From contig CAJBZP010000051.1 of NCBI GenBank assembly GCA_903960135.1, positions 1-56,361 on the forward strand: a stretch of DNA of 56,361 nt, read 5' to 3'. Shown in pieces: positions 43,655 through 53,066 of this stretch; positions within the stretch are counted from its first letter, which is position 1, and the number at the start of each line of letters is the position of its first letter. The translations under genes were made by a program, and so were the position numbers. The notes below the pieces were generated by a model. That model worked only from the letters and a program-made list of their open reading frames with translations, searched no databases and was not told the origin of the DNA. The DNA comes from an uncultured Actinomycetes bacterium. Lineage in GTDB: Bacteria; Actinomycetota; Actinomycetes; S36-B12.

Positions 43655-46198
43655 ATGGCTTCCCGCACGTCTGCTCCGGCGCGCTCGCGCACCGGTCGCG
43701 GATCTTCCCCAGCGAAAAAACGTCCAGCGCGCCGACCATCGGCGCCCAAGGCCAGCGGCCCAGGGCCGGTAGCGCGCTTGTTTTATGCCCTCGGGCGGGC
43801 CGCCCGCGGCGGGTATTTGGCGGTTGCGCACGGCATCGGTTTTGTCACTAGGAGTATCGGATCTAGTGCCCGCGGCCTCGACCCGGCTCAGCGCCGGGAC
43901 GGCCTAGCTCTTGCGTTCATCGCTGCTGCAGCGATTTTGGTGGCCGGTACCTGGTTTGGAGTTGAGGGCTGGTTCGTGTCCTGGGCGGCCATGGTCGCGC
44001 AGGCGCTGCTTGGCGCACTGGCTTGGCTATTGCCGATTTTGCTCTTGGCCTTGGCCTGGCGCTACCTACGGCACCCAGATGACGGTGCCACCACCGGGCG
44101 CATGCTGATCGGGGGCGCAGCGGTGCTGGTGGCCCTAGTTGGCGGCTGGCACCTAATCGCCGGGGCGTCAACTCCAAGTGATGGTGCCGAGGCGATGAGC
44201 GCTGGCGGTGGGGTTATTGGCTGGGTGGCGACGGCTCCGATCGTTTCAGCTATCGGACCGATAGTCACCGGGGTGATTTACCTACTGGTACTCATTTTTG
44301 GCGTCTTGGTTCTTACCGCAACCTCGATAAGTGCGGTGCGCGCCAAACTTGCAGCTGGCGTTGGCGCGGTGGGCCGACTGGGTGCCCTGAAAACCGTGTT
44401 TAGTAAACACAAGGGCGTACCTAAAGTGCCGACGTTGGATCAGGACCCCGGCCTTGGTGAAATAGGTGAGGATTTTTCAACTGATTTGGTTGACGGGTTT
44501 GTTGGGGATGAGCCGTTCATAACTCCGGTCGCCGAAGACGAGTTTCGCCCCGCGGCGGGCCTGATGGCCGGCCTAGCGGCTACCAGTGCCACGGTGCGCC
44601 CCGATGCCACATTCGAGCAGGTTGGTCATCCGGCCCGCCATGAAACCCTTGCTTTGGCGCGCCCGATGAATGCGGTATCGGCAAGTCGGGCGCCGAGGGT
44701 CGTTGAGCAGTTGCCGTTGACCGGCAGCGTGACTTATGTGTTACCACCAGCCAATTTATTGAAACCCGGTGCCGAGCATAAGACGGCGACCCGGGCCAAC
44801 GATCAAGTCGTTGCCGCATTAACCGAAGTGCTCGAGCAATTCGGCATCGATGCCCAGGTGACCGGTTTCATGCGCGGACCCACTGTCACCCGTTATGAGA
44901 TCGAGTTGGGGCCGAGTGTCAAGGTTGAGCGGGTCACGGCCCTTAGCAAGAACATCGCATATGCGGTGGCTAGTGCCGATGTTCGGATCCTCAGCCCGAT
45001 TCCAGGGAAAAAAGCAATTGGCATTGAGATTCCGAACTCAGATCGCGAACTTGTCGCGCTGGCCGATGTCATGCGCAGCAAGGCGGCGGTAGGTGATCAG
45101 CATCCAATGGTCGCGGCACTGGGTAAGGATGTTGAGGGTGGGTTCGTGGTCGCAAACCTCGCCAAAATGCCGCATATCTTGGTAGCCGGCGCAACTGGCG
45201 CGGGGAAGTCCAGTTGCATCAACGCCCTAGTCACCTCCATCTTGATGCGCGCAACGCCCGACGAGGTTCGCCTCATTCTGATCGACCCAAAGCGGGTTGA
45301 ACTTAAGGCCTACGAGGGTGTCCCGCATTTGATAACCCCCATCATCACGAACCCGAAAAAGGCGGCGGACGCGCTGCAGTGGGTGGTCAAGGAAATGGAC
45401 CGTCGGTATGACGATCTAGCTCTTTATGGGTTTCGGCATATAGATGATTTCAATAAGGCGGTACGGAGTGGGCGGGTAGATGCATTAGCCGGCAGTGAGC
45501 GAGTGCTGCACCCGTACCCATATCTGCTGGTTGTCGTCGATGAGTTAGCCGATCTCATGATGGTGGCGCCGCGCGATGTCGAGGACGCAATCGTTCGGAT
45601 CACCCAATTGGCCCGGGCCGCCGGTATTCATCTGGTCCTCGCGACGCAGCGCCCAAGTGTTGATGTCGTCACCGGGCTGATCAAAGCGAATGTGCCAAGT
45701 CGCCTGGCCTTTGCCACCTCAAGCCTAACCGACAGTCGGGTTATTTTGGATCAGCCAGGCGCCGAGAAACTGGTGGGCCAAGGTGATGGTTTGTTCCTAC
45801 CTATGGGGGCCAATAAGAGCCAACGTATTCAGGGTGCATTTGTTTCAGAGAATGAAATTCGGGCGGTGGTTGCGCACTGCAAGGCGCAGTCGGTTGCGGT
45901 CTACGCCGCTGACGTGACCTCAGCGGCAACCGGTGGGGTAAGGGAGGTCGATGGAGATATCGGTGACGACCTCGACGTGTTACTACAAGCCGTTGAACTG
46001 GTGGTCTCGACCCAATTTGGCTCGACTTCAATGCTGCAACGCAAGTTGCGGGTGGGGTTTGCGAAGGCGGGACGGCTAATGGACTTGATGGAGTCAAGGG
46101 GAGTGGTGGGGCCCAGCGAAGGGTCCAAAGCGCGCGACGTACTGGTGAAACCAGATGAACTCCCGGAGATCTTGGCGATGCTCAGGGGTGACAGCTAG
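43655..46198 (+). CDS. ftsK: DNA translocase FtsK/SpoIIIE
   Basis: An 847-residue septal DNA pump that resolves chromosomes at division. A basic N-terminal stretch is followed by four membrane helices (about residues 80-230), an acidic linker (about 250-360), and the motor. The motor has the alpha domain with [15 protein letters not shown], Walker [10 protein letters not shown] near residue 511, Walker [12 protein letters not shown] and [21 protein letters not shown]. The C-terminal winged-helix gamma domain ([23 protein letters not shown]) reads DNA polarity signals. ATG 43655 is set by the leaderless geometry. Confidence 0.95.
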   Translation: MASRTSAPARSRTGRGSSPAKKRPARRPSAPKASGPGPVARLFYALGRAARGGYLAVAHGIGFVTRSIGSSARGLDPAQRRDGLALAFIAAAAILVAGTWFGVEGWFVSWAAMVAQALLGALAWLLPILLLALAWRYLRHPDDGATTGRMLIGGAAVLVALVGGWHLIAGASTPSDGAEAMSAGGGVIGWVATAPIVSAIGPIVTGVIYLLVLIFGVLVLTATSISAVRAKLAAGVGAVGRLGALKTVFSKHKGVPKVPTLDQDPGLGEIGEDFSTDLVDGFVGDEPFITPVAEDEFRPAAGLMAGLAATSATVRPDATFEQVGHPARHETLALARPMNAVSASRAPRVVEQLPLTGSVTYVLPPANLLKPGAEHKTATRANDQVVAALTEVLEQFGIDAQVTGFMRGPTVTRYEIELGPSVKVERVTALSKNIAYAVASADVRILSPIPGKKAIGIEIPNSDRELVALADVMRSKAAVGDQHPMVAALGKDVEGGFVVANLAKMPHILVAGATGAGKSSCINALVTSILMRATPDEVRLILIDPKRVELKAYEGVPHLITPIITNPKKAADALQWVVKEMDRRYDDLALYGFRHIDDFNKAVRSGRVDALAGSERVLHPYPYLLVVVDELADLMMVAPRDVEDAIVRITQLARAAGIHLVLATQRPSVDVVTGLIKANVPSRLAFATSSLTDSRVILDQPGAEKLVGQGDGLFLPMGANKSQRIQGAFVSENEIRAVVAHCKAQSVAVYAADVTSAATGGVREVDGDIGDDLDVLLQAVELVVSTQFGSTSMLQRKLRVGFAKAGRLMDLMESRGVVGPSEGSKARDVLVKPDELPEILAMLRGDS

Positions 46199-46306
46199 CC
46201 GCGTGCGCCCAAGATCTAGTGCCCGACTACTAAGCCCACCTTTTGTCCCCTGAATAGCCCAACGGGTCGCGGGCCTCGGTGACTGGCGCAGTGCGTGCCA
46301 TTGGAA

Positions 46307-46312
46307 TACGCT
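46307..46312 (+). promoter_or_regulatory. Probable -10 of the 46340 regulator gene
   Basis: TACGCT lies 27 bases before ATG 46340. Unlike the leaderless cases, this gene has a short leader with a clear GGAGG ribosome site. Confidence 0.35.
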
Positions 46313-46339
46313 TCTGCAAAATCTCAGACTGGAGGTCAA

Positions 46340-46579
46340 ATGAGCGTTGGTTTGACCATCGGGGAGGCACGTATGGCGCAGGGTGTGAGCATTTCGGACC
46401 TCGCTGCGGCAACCAAGATCCGCGAAGCGTTGTTGCTGTCTTTGGAAGCAAATGATTTTGAGTGTTTCGGCGGGGCCGCTTACACGAGAGGCCACTTGAA
46501 GGTCATTGCCGCATTCTTGGACCTTGATGCGAACGCACTGGCGCATGAATTTGATTTGCAATACGCAGACCCGGTTTAG
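46340..46579 (+). CDS. Short RodZ-like helix-turn-helix protein (HTH_25)
   Basis: A 79-residue protein made only of the HTH_25 domain: TIGEARMAQGVSISDLAAATKI, then REALLLSLEANDFECFGGAAYTRGHLKVIAAFL. In RodZ and similar proteins this domain is followed by a membrane helix and an extracytoplasmic part. Here the frame stops at once and no such extension is seen in the 72 bases before rimO. A stand-alone regulator, or a truncated RodZ-like gene, are both possible. A good GGAGG precedes the ATG. Confidence 0.8.
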   Translation: MSVGLTIGEARMAQGVSISDLAAATKIREALLLSLEANDFECFGGAAYTRGHLKVIAAFLDLDANALAHEFDLQYADPV

Positions 46580-46639
46580 TCAAGCTTGCCTCATCCACTC
46601 AAATTTCTACCGCTTACGTCCGCACTGACGGCCACTCCG

Positions 46640-46645
46640 TAGGCT
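46640..46645 (+). promoter_or_regulatory. -10 hexamer for leaderless rimO mRNA
   Basis: TAGGCT, six bases (GGGGCA), then GTG 46652. No ribosome site is seen. Confidence 0.5.
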
Positions 46646-46651
46646 GGGGCA

Positions 46652-48115
46652 GTGCCCCGGGCAACCAGCAGTAATTCGCAAAGTGTCGCATTGGTGACAC
46701 TAGGGTGCGCGCGCAATGAGGTCGATTCCGAAGAACTCGCTGGTCGACTCACGGCCGCGGGCTGGACGATTGTTGATGATCCGACAACCGCCGACGCTGT
46801 TTTGGTGAATACCTGTGGATTTGTCGATGTCGCCAAGAAGGATTCGATCGACGCAATACTTGGTGTTGCAGCGTTGAAGAGTGAACTCGGTGGGCCGGGC
46901 GCGGTGGTCGCGGTGGGCTGCCTGTCCGAGCGGTACGGGCAGGAGTTGGCAGCGCAGTTGCCAGAGGCCGACGCGGTACTGGGCTTTGATGATTATCCCG
47001 ATATTGCCGAGCGCCTTAGGGCGATCGTGGCCGGTGATCGGCCACTGGCGCACCAGCCAAGGGACCGTCGATCACTGCTGCCGATTTCGCCGGTCGATCG
47101 GCCAGCAGCCTTGGCCTCGATCCCGGGCCATGGTGCAAATGAATCGATGAGCGTGCCCGGTTGGCAGCCACCGATTCTGCGCCGGCGCCTTGACGGTAGT
47201 CCGGTGGCGCCGGTGAAACTGGCGTCGGGTTGTGACCGCAGATGCACCTTCTGCGCGATCCCAGCATTTCGTGGCTCATTTATCTCCCGACCGGCCGCTG
47301 ACATCATTGCCGAGATCAATTGGCTAGTTGATCAGGGTGTGCAGGAGGTTATTCTCGTTAGCGAGAATTCGACCTCTTATGGCAAGGACCTCGGCGATAT
47401 TCGACTGATGGAGGCGCTACTGCCGGCAATCGGCAACGAAACTTCACTTCGTCGCTTGCAGGTTGCGTACTTGCAGCCGGCAGAGGTCCGCCCGGGCCTG
47501 ATCGAAGTCATCGCCAATACCCCCGTGGTGGCACCGTATTTCGATTTATCCTTTCAGCATGCGAGTAGTTCGCTGCTACGGCGAATGCGCCGCTTCGGCG
47601 GGAGCCAGGATTTTCTCGCGCTTATTGACCAGATCCGGGCGCTAAACCCAGAGGCGGGGATTAGGAGCAACGTCATAGTCGGTTTCCCGGGGGAGACCCA
47701 AGCCGAGTTCGACGAACTCGCGGATTTCTTAACCATGGCGCGGCTCGATGCCATCGGGATATTTGGTTATAGCGATGAAGAGGGCACTGAGGCGGCCACC
47801 TTTGACGGCAAATTATCTGACGAGGTTATCGCCGCGCGGGTCGAGATGATCTCCGCGATCGCCGAAGAAGTCATGGCGCAGCGGGCCGAAGACCGAATTG
47901 GCACCACGGTTCAGGTTTTGGTCGAGGCCATTGAACTCACCGACGATGGTGAGCCGACCGGCCGGGTCATTGGTCGAGCCGGGCATCAAGGACCCGACGA
48001 TGGCGCCACCATCATCGCTGCCTCAAGTCGCGGTAAGCGAGTGCAAATTGGTGATTTCATGGATGCGAATGTGGTCGATACCGAAGGGGTCGATCTCCTG
48101 GCGGAGCCGGTATGA
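46652..48115 (+). CDS. rimO: Ribosomal protein S12 methylthiotransferase RimO
   Basis: A radical-SAM enzyme that adds a methylthio group to an aspartate of ribosomal protein S12. The N-terminal UPF0004 domain has [14 protein letters not shown] (near residue 12), NTCGFVD and GCLSERYG, which carry three cluster cysteines. The radical-SAM CxxxCxxC is in [12 protein letters not shown] (near residue 195). A TRAM domain ends the protein. 487 residues, with a linker insertion of about 40 residues before the radical-SAM core. It overlaps pgsA by four bases. miaB, a paralogue, begins at the far end of the window. Confidence 0.94.
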   Translation: MPRATSSNSQSVALVTLGCARNEVDSEELAGRLTAAGWTIVDDPTTADAVLVNTCGFVDVAKKDSIDAILGVAALKSELGGPGAVVAVGCLSERYGQELAAQLPEADAVLGFDDYPDIAERLRAIVAGDRPLAHQPRDRRSLLPISPVDRPAALASIPGHGANESMSVPGWQPPILRRRLDGSPVAPVKLASGCDRRCTFCAIPAFRGSFISRPAADIIAEINWLVDQGVQEVILVSENSTSYGKDLGDIRLMEALLPAIGNETSLRRLQVAYLQPAEVRPGLIEVIANTPVVAPYFDLSFQHASSSLLRRMRRFGGSQDFLALIDQIRALNPEAGIRSNVIVGFPGETQAEFDELADFLTMARLDAIGIFGYSDEEGTEAATFDGKLSDEVIAARVEMISAIAEEVMAQRAEDRIGTTVQVLVEAIELTDDGEPTGRVIGRAGHQGPDDGATIIAASSRGKRVQIGDFMDANVVDTEGVDLLAEPV

Positions 48116-48735
48116 AGCCGGCGAAGCCAGATGCTGCGGGCGATCAAGTCACCGGCGCCTCCGCGGTCAATATCGCAAATTTCCTGACGGTGCTGCGCAT
48201 TGCCTGCGTCCCACTAATGGTGGCCTTGCTGTTTGCTTCAGGCGGGCATGATCAGGAATTACGCTGGTGGGCGGCCGCGGTATTCGTTGTTGCGGCACTA
48301 ACAGATCTATTGGACGGTGCAATAGCTCGCCGCAAAGGTTTGGTTACGAATTTCGGGAAGATTGCGGACCCAATTGCCGACAAGGCCCTGATCGGGGCGG
48401 CCCTGATTTCACTTTCCATCCTTGGTGACTTGGCTTGGTGGGTGACGATCGTAATTTTGGCCCGCGAACTTGGGATAACCGTCTTGCGATTTTGGGTCAT
48501 TGAGCATGGGGTTATCCCAGCGAGTCGGGGCGGCAAGGTCAAGACCGTCGCTCAGGGGGTGGCGATCACGATGTACATCGCGCAGTTTCCTGGTCTGCCT
48601 TGGTGGCCGGCGGCGAGCATGCTCATGATGGCCATTGCCGTAATCCTCACGTTGGTCACCGGCGTCGACTACGTGGTGCGCGCCGTTCGAATGCGTAGCC
48701 GGGCAAAAAAGCTGCCGGAAACTGCCTCATCATGA
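48112..48735 (+). CDS. pgsA: CDP-diacylglycerol–glycerol-3-phosphate 3-phosphatidyltransferase
   Basis: A membrane enzyme making phosphatidylglycerol phosphate. The CDP-alcohol phosphotransferase motif is [20 protein letters not shown] followed by ADPIADK (from about residue 64), with the conserved aspartates. Several membrane helices; 207 residues. It is coupled on both sides: its ATG overlaps the rimO stop, and its stop overlaps the cinA start. Preference for glycerol-3-phosphate is inferred from the rimO–pgsA–cinA context. Confidence 0.92.
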   Translation: MKPAKPDAAGDQVTGASAVNIANFLTVLRIACVPLMVALLFASGGHDQELRWWAAAVFVVAALTDLLDGAIARRKGLVTNFGKIADPIADKALIGAALISLSILGDLAWWVTIVILARELGITVLRFWVIEHGVIPASRGGKVKTVAQGVAITMYIAQFPGLPWWPAASMLMMAIAVILTLVTGVDYVVRAVRMRSRAKKLPETASS

Positions 48736-49202
48736 CCACCGCGGCGGCCGTAGTAGCCGCTTGTGTTAACCAGGAGCTCACGCTCGCCACCGCTGAATCA
48801 CTGACCGCTGGGCTTGTTGCCGCGAGGCTCGGTGAGGTTCCTGGGTGTTCGGCCATGCTGCGGGGTGGAGTGATTGCCTACGCAAACGAGGTGAAAGCCC
48901 AGGTGCTGGGTCTGGACCCGGCGCTGTTGGAGCGGGTGGTCAGTGAACCCGTGGCAGCGGCACTGGCCCGCTCCGTGACTGAACTTCTGCACAGTGACAT
49001 TGGCATTGGCACCACCGGGGTGGCCGGTCCCGATTGGCTGGCAGGTGAGCCACCTGGCACCGTCTGGATTGCGGTTTACGACGCGCGAACCATGAACTTG
49101 CGCACCGAAAAATTGGCCCTGTCCGGGGATCGGGCAGCGGTTCGGGAGGGAGCCGTACAGGCGAGCTTCGACCTGGTGATGCGACTACTAACCGAAGGCT
49201 AG
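48732..49202 (+). CDS. cinA: CinA C-terminal domain protein (NMN amidohydrolase PncC-like)
   Basis: A 156-residue protein that contains only the amidase part of CinA. The motifs are ATAESLTAGLVAARLGEVPGCS, GGVIAYANEVK and GTTGVAGP. Relatives deamidate nicotinamide mononucleotide in NAD salvage. The N-terminal MoCF-like domain of full CinA is absent, which is usual in actinobacteria. It is coupled to pgsA. A G-rich repeat follows the gene. Confidence 0.9.
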   Translation: MTTAAAVVAACVNQELTLATAESLTAGLVAARLGEVPGCSAMLRGGVIAYANEVKAQVLGLDPALLERVVSEPVAAALARSVTELLHSDIGIGTTGVAGPDWLAGEPPGTVWIAVYDARTMNLRTEKLALSGDRAAVREGAVQASFDLVMRLLTEG

Positions 49203-49231
49203 GGAATAGTCGTGGGTGCCGGCCGGTTACC

Positions 49232-49276
49232 GTAGGGGTAGGGGTAGGGGTAGGGGTGAGGGTAGGGGCAGGGGTA
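49232..49276. repeat. Telomere-like G-rich hexamer array (G-quadruplex potential)
   Basis: Seven G-runs of three to four bases are separated by TA, TGA or CA, mostly as GGGGTA. The array lies between cinA and the ClgR-like gene, about 50 bases before that gene's ribosome site. The plus-strand RNA could form a four-stranded structure. Confidence 0.9.
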
Positions 49277-49326
49277 AGTGGCTGATCTGGTTGTTCCGGG
49301 TTAGCCTTTGACAAAGGGAGGCCATG

Positions 49327-49602
49327 ATGATCGTGCTTCGGCAGGTAGTTGGCGACGAGCTTCGTCGTCGCCGGCAGGACCAAGGCCGTACCCTGCGTGA
49401 CGTATCGGCCGCAGCAGCGGTTTCACTTGGCTACCTTTCCGAAGTCGAGCGCGGGCAAAAAGAAGCATCGAGTGAATTACTCGCGGCAATTTGTGGCGCC
49501 CTCGATGTTCCACTTTCGGCGGTGCTCTCCTCGGTCAGTTCAAATATGGCTGAAGCTGAGACCGGTGACTTTGTATCCCGAGTTTCAGCACTGGTTATCT
49601 AA
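49327..49602 (+). CDS. clgR: ClgR-like XRE-family transcriptional regulator
   Basis: A 91-residue DNA-binding protein. The helix-turn-helix reads [33 protein letters not shown], the form seen in ClgR, which controls Clp protease and stress genes in actinobacteria and sits between cinA and recA. The ATG at 49327 lies five bases after GGGAGG; ATG 49324 is only two bases away from it and less likely. The short C-terminus is normal. ClgR levels are usually set by Clp proteolysis; the C-terminal residues here are VSALVI, a hydrophobic end compatible with that. Confidence 0.85.
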   Translation: MIVLRQVVGDELRRRRQDQGRTLRDVSAAAAVSLGYLSEVERGQKEASSELLAAICGALDVPLSAVLSSVSSNMAEAETGDFVSRVSALVI

Positions 49603-49608
49603 CCTTCG

Positions 49609-49800
49609 GTGAGCCTGGCGGATTTCTGGGAGCGGATGGATCTCGTGCTGGGGCCGGTTTATTCGCGGTCTTGGGCAAATGACTTCGTCCTATCTGGTAT
49701 TGGGCTCACCGTCCTTCAAGCCATCGCCGCAGGGGTCGAAACCCGGGAGATCTGGCGGGCGGTCTGCGCGGCTACCGAGGTCCCGAGCACCTTGATCTAG
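49609..49800 (+). CDS. DUF3046 protein
   Basis: A 63-residue actinobacterial protein that starts with the family motif LADFWERMDLVLGPVYSRSWA and ends with a TREIWRAVCAATEVP helix. It regularly lies just upstream of recA. Function unknown. GTG start six bases after the clgR stop. Its TAG stop forms part of the -10 hexamer of the next gene. Confidence 0.88.
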   Translation: MSLADFWERMDLVLGPVYSRSWANDFVLSGIGLTVLQAIAAGVETREIWRAVCAATEVPSTLI

Positions 49801-49803
49801 GTT
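49798..49803 (+). promoter_or_regulatory. -10 hexamer for leaderless sulfotransferase mRNA
   Basis: TAGGTT overlaps the DUF3046 stop codon. Six bases (GTTGCC) separate it from ATG 49810. Confidence 0.5.
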
Positions 49804-49809
49804 GTTGCC

Positions 49810-50514
49810 ATGCGGCTGCGTCGGGGGGCTCCACGGGAGCTCTCGTATGTGACAGTCGTTACCTACGGTCGCACAGGAAGCACCGCAATCCAGGCGAGTC
49901 TTAATGCCTTGCCCGGTGTCTTGGTGCGAGGTGAGAATTACGGGGCCATGCGCGGCCTCGGCACTTACCTGCAGTCGATCGCAGAAGTTGCCGACCGCCA
50001 CCACGCCCGCCGGCCCACCCACCCCTGGTATGGATCGGCGAACCTGGACCTAACCGGGTTATTGGCCGATGTTCGGCGCCATGTCCTCGAGCAGGTCCTG
50101 CGGCCGACGGCCGACACCCACTGGATTGGGTTCAAGGAAGTTCGCTATGAGACTGGGCATTTCGCAAATTATGATGAGTTGCTGCAGCATTTGATTTTTC
50201 TCGGGCACCTTTTCCCGGGTTTACGGTATTTGATGAATGTGCGGGCGCCAGCCGACGCGGCAAGTAGTGGTTGGTGGCCCAAGAATCCAGATGCGATCGA
50301 GGTACTAACAACTACTCGGGCTTGGCTTCTAGAGTCGGTCACAGATCTAAATGCCTTTTTCGGTACCCATCGAGCCATTGGAGTTGCATACGAGCGGTGG
50401 GCTGCGGACCCGCAAGTCTTAATCGATGCCTATGCCGGCCTTGGTTTGCCCCGAGCCGATGATGCGGTCCGCGCTGCATTAGCCGAGCGGCTTGCGCACG
50501 GGCCGCACCAGTGA
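49810..50514 (+). CDS. Sulfotransferase-family protein
   Basis: A 234-residue protein with the PAPS 5'-phosphosulfate loop near the N-terminus (TYGRTGSTAIQASL, about residues 18-31), and a 3'-phosphate-type region around RYLMNVRAPADAASSGWW near residue 138. The family transfers sulfate from PAPS to alcohols or amines on lipids or glycans. The N-terminal strand before the loop is short, as in bacterial forms. Its position between DUF3046 and recA is not the usual arrangement, so it may be an accessory insertion together with the MFS gene. Acceptor unknown. Confidence 0.75.
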   Translation: MRLRRGAPRELSYVTVVTYGRTGSTAIQASLNALPGVLVRGENYGAMRGLGTYLQSIAEVADRHHARRPTHPWYGSANLDLTGLLADVRRHVLEQVLRPTADTHWIGFKEVRYETGHFANYDELLQHLIFLGHLFPGLRYLMNVRAPADAASSGWWPKNPDAIEVLTTTRAWLLESVTDLNAFFGTHRAIGVAYERWAADPQVLIDAYAGLGLPRADDAVRAALAERLAHGPHQ

Positions 50515-50530
50515 TCACGGCCCTAGTTTG

Positions 50531-51802
50531 ATGGCAACCCAAGTAGCTCTTTCGGACGCGGCCGTTGCCGAGGTGCAAAAGCGCACCATTTGGGTGCTGT
50601 CGTCGGCACAAGTACTAAGCGGAATTGCAATCGCCGGTGCAGTGCCCGTTGGTGCACTCATCGCCGCTTCAATCGCTGGGTCGGATGCCGCAGCAGGCTT
50701 GGCACAAACATTTGGCATCCTGGGTTCCGCATTGATTGCCTTGCCACTGGCCCAAGTCGCGCTGAGTCGAGGTCGGCGCGTGGCCTTAAGCACGGGTTTC
50801 GGCATCGGTGCGGTGGGTGCGGTGATAATCATTTATGGCGCGGTCCTGCGCAATCTGGCCCTGGTTTATCTGGGTTGCACCGTCTTTGGCGTCGCATCGG
50901 CCGCCGGGTATCAAGCCCGATACACGGCAACAGATCTGGCCCTAGAAGAGCACCGAGCACGCGCCCTTTCCTGGGTGGTGTGGGCAGGCACCATCGGTGC
51001 CGTACTCGGACCGAATCTACTGAATTTCTCCGGTTCGATCGGGATGGCGCTAGGCCTGCCGCAGCTGTCCGGGCCCTATGTCATCTCGGCGGTCACCTTG
51101 CTGGCGGCGACCGTGGTCCTCTTCTTGTTTCTGCGACCTGATCCCTACTTACTCGCGACCGCGAATCGGGCGGCAAAATCCGGAGCCGTTCCGCGTCCTA
51201 AATTGCGGGCTGCCCTAGGGCATGTGCGAGGGCGGCCCCGGGCCATCTTGGGGATTACCGCTGTGTCGATTGGGCATGTGGTGATGGTGATGGTGATGGT
51301 CATGACGCCAATCCACATGGCCCATGTTGATGTGTCCTTGCAGCTCATCGGGTTGGTAATCAGTGTGCACGTGGCCGGGATGTATGCCTTTTCACCGATT
51401 GTCGGCTGGGGGGTGGACCGGCTTGGTCGAATTCAGGTAATCGTCATCGGGATTGCGATCTTGGCGGCGGCCTGCATCATTTCGGGCTCAGCCCCTGGCA
51501 ATAACACCTGGCAACTGGGGATCGGCTTGTTCTTGCTGGGCTTGGGGTGGTCATGCACCCTTATTGCCGGGTCCACCCTATTGACCGACGAGGTAGGGGC
51601 AGCGGATCGTCCCGCGGTGCAGGGCCTATCGGATTTGGTGATGAATGTCGCCGGCGGGGTCGGTGGTGCCATCGCGGGCGTAATCGTGCTCTTCGCCTCA
51701 TATGCCGCTCTTTGTGGTGCGTCTTTGGTCCCGTTGATCGGTCTGGGCGCACTCGTAGCGCTTCCGGCGTGTCGTCGCCATTCGAACACCCGTTCGATAT
51801 AG
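50531..51802 (+). CDS. Major facilitator superfamily transporter
   Basis: A 423-residue membrane protein with about twelve hydrophobic helices. An MFS-type loop SRGRRVALSTGFGIG follows helix 2 (near residue 78) and a related one, GWGVDRLGRIQVIVIG, lies in the second half (near residue 295). A GTGATG repeat in the DNA (about 51281-51303) makes a V-M-V-M-V-M helix segment. Substrate unknown. The ATG at 50531 lies 16 bases after the sulfotransferase stop, with no good ribosome site. The last codons contain the recA SOS box. Confidence 0.85.
   Translation: MATQVALSDAAVAEVQKRTIWVLSSAQVLSGIAIAGAVPVGALIAASIAGSDAAAGLAQTFGILGSALIALPLAQVALSRGRRVALSTGFGIGAVGAVIIIYGAVLRNLALVYLGCTVFGVASAAGYQARYTATDLALEEHRARALSWVVWAGTIGAVLGPNLLNFSGSIGMALGLPQLSGPYVISAVTLLAATVVLFLFLRPDPYLLATANRAAKSGAVPRPKLRAALGHVRGRPRAILGITAVSIGHVVMVMVMVMTPIHMAHVDVSLQLIGLVISVHVAGMYAFSPIVGWGVDRLGRIQVIVIGIAILAAACIISGSAPGNNTWQLGIGLFLLGLGWSCTLIAGSTLLTDEVGAADRPAVQGLSDLVMNVAGGVGGAIAGVIVLFASYAALCGASLVPLIGLGALVALPACRRHSNTRSI
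51782..51797. promoter_or_regulatory. LexA-binding SOS box upstream of recA
   Basis: TCGAACACCCGTTCGA is a perfect inverted repeat with the actinobacterial/Cheo form GAAC-N4-GTTC. It lies inside the final codons of the MFS gene, 145 bases before the recA start. Confidence 0.85.
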
Positions 51803-51872
51803 ATTCCTGTCACGAGATCAGGTGGGTTCTCCTCCACACCGGCTAGTTCGGGGGTGGTGGCTAGCCCGCCGA

Positions 51873-51894
51873 TGTCAGAGGGTCGCCTTACCTT
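51873..51894 (+). promoter_or_regulatory. Candidate PafBC-type (LexA-independent) recA promoter
   Basis: TGTCAGA at 51873-51879 is followed, eight to nine bases on, by TTACCT/TACCTT (51888-51894). This resembles the TGTCRGT-N8-TAnnnT DNA-damage promoter described for mycobacterial recA. One base of the upstream element and the spacing are not perfect. Confidence 0.4.
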
Positions 51895-51941
51895 TCGTAA
51901 TCCAACGAACATGACCACCGACCAGACAGGGAGAACCACCC

Positions 51942-53057
51942 ATGGCCAGTACAGCCGGTGACCGCGAGAAGGCCCTGGACGCCGCACTCGCCCAAATCGA
52001 ACGGCAATTCGGCAAAGGCTCAGTGATGCGGTTGGGTGAGGAGGGTCGGATCCCGATCGATGTGATCCCGACTGGCTCGATTGCCCTGGACGTGGCCCTT
52101 GGTATTGGCGGGTTACCACGCGGGCGCATCGTTGAGATTTACGGCCCCGAATCGTCGGGTAAGACCACCTTGGCCCTGCACGCGATCGCAAATGTGCAGG
52201 CCGCAGGTGGACTAGCAGCCTTTATTGATGCCGAGCACGCACTTGATCCCGACTACGCCTCACGGTTGGGGATTGACCTCGACAGCTTGTATGTCTCGCA
52301 GCCCGACACCGGCGAACAGGCCTTGGAGATCACCGACACCTTGGTGCGATCGGGCGCCCTTGACCTAATCGTGATCGACTCCGTCGCCGCGCTGGTTCCA
52401 CGGGCGGAGATCGAAGGAGAAATGGGCGATAGCCATGTTGGCCTGCAGGCCCGCTTGATGAGCCAGGCGCTACGCAAGATGGCCGGTGCCCTGAGTAATA
52501 CCAACACGACCTGCATTTTCATCAATCAGCTGCGCGAGAAGATCGGTGTAATGTTTGGCTCACCGGAAACCACGACCGGCGGTAAAGCCTTGAAGTTCTA
52601 TTCATCGGTCCGCCTTGACGTTCGCCGCATCGAGACCCTCAAGGGTGGAACCGAGGCAGTTGGTAACCGCACCCGCGTAAAGGTCGTTAAGAACAAGGTT
52701 GCACCGCCCTTTAAGCAGGCCGAATTTGACATTTTGTACGGCGAAGGTATCTCGCGTGAGGGATCACTTATTGATGTTGGAGTTGACCAAGGGATCGTTA
52801 AGAAGTCTGGCGCCTGGTTCACCTATGAGACAGATCAATTGGGTCAGGGCAAGGAGAATGCTCGGACTTTCCTGAAAGACAACCCAGACCTCGCAAATGA
52901 AATTGAGAAGCGGATCAAGGAGCAGATGGGGATCGGTGCCCGGCTTGATGCCCCTGCCGACATACCGGCGCTGGCGTTGCCGGAGGCACCAAGTGCTCCC
53001 GAGGTGGCGGTTAAGAGCTCCGGTAAATCTGCGACGAAGCCAATTGACCTGGAATAA
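51942..53057 (+). CDS. recA: Recombinase RecA
   Basis: A 371-residue DNA strand-exchange ATPase and LexA co-protease. Walker A is GPESSGKTT (near residue 68). Walker B is [12 protein letters not shown], loop L1 follows in [21 protein letters not shown], and [21 protein letters not shown] is near residue 195. The C-terminal tail is Ala/Pro/Lys rich rather than acidic. A GGGAGAA ribosome site precedes the ATG. Regulation by LexA is supported by the upstream SOS box. recX follows ten bases later. Confidence 0.97.
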   Translation: MASTAGDREKALDAALAQIERQFGKGSVMRLGEEGRIPIDVIPTGSIALDVALGIGGLPRGRIVEIYGPESSGKTTLALHAIANVQAAGGLAAFIDAEHALDPDYASRLGIDLDSLYVSQPDTGEQALEITDTLVRSGALDLIVIDSVAALVPRAEIEGEMGDSHVGLQARLMSQALRKMAGALSNTNTTCIFINQLREKIGVMFGSPETTTGGKALKFYSSVRLDVRRIETLKGGTEAVGNRTRVKVVKNKVAPPFKQAEFDILYGEGISREGSLIDVGVDQGIVKKSGAWFTYETDQLGQGKENARTFLKDNPDLANEIEKRIKEQMGIGARLDAPADIPALALPEAPSAPEVAVKSSGKSATKPIDLE

Positions 53058-53066
53058 GAAGAGGTA

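Noticed and set aside
49232-49276. G-rich array as a CRISPR or a real telomere
   Set aside because: Units are six bases with no spacers, and core genes lie on both sides, so this is neither a CRISPR array nor a chromosome end.
51281-51303. GTGATG tandem repeat in the MFS gene as a functional repeat
   Set aside because: It is a short coding microsatellite giving alternating Val-Met in a membrane helix. Low-complexity helix composition is enough to explain it.
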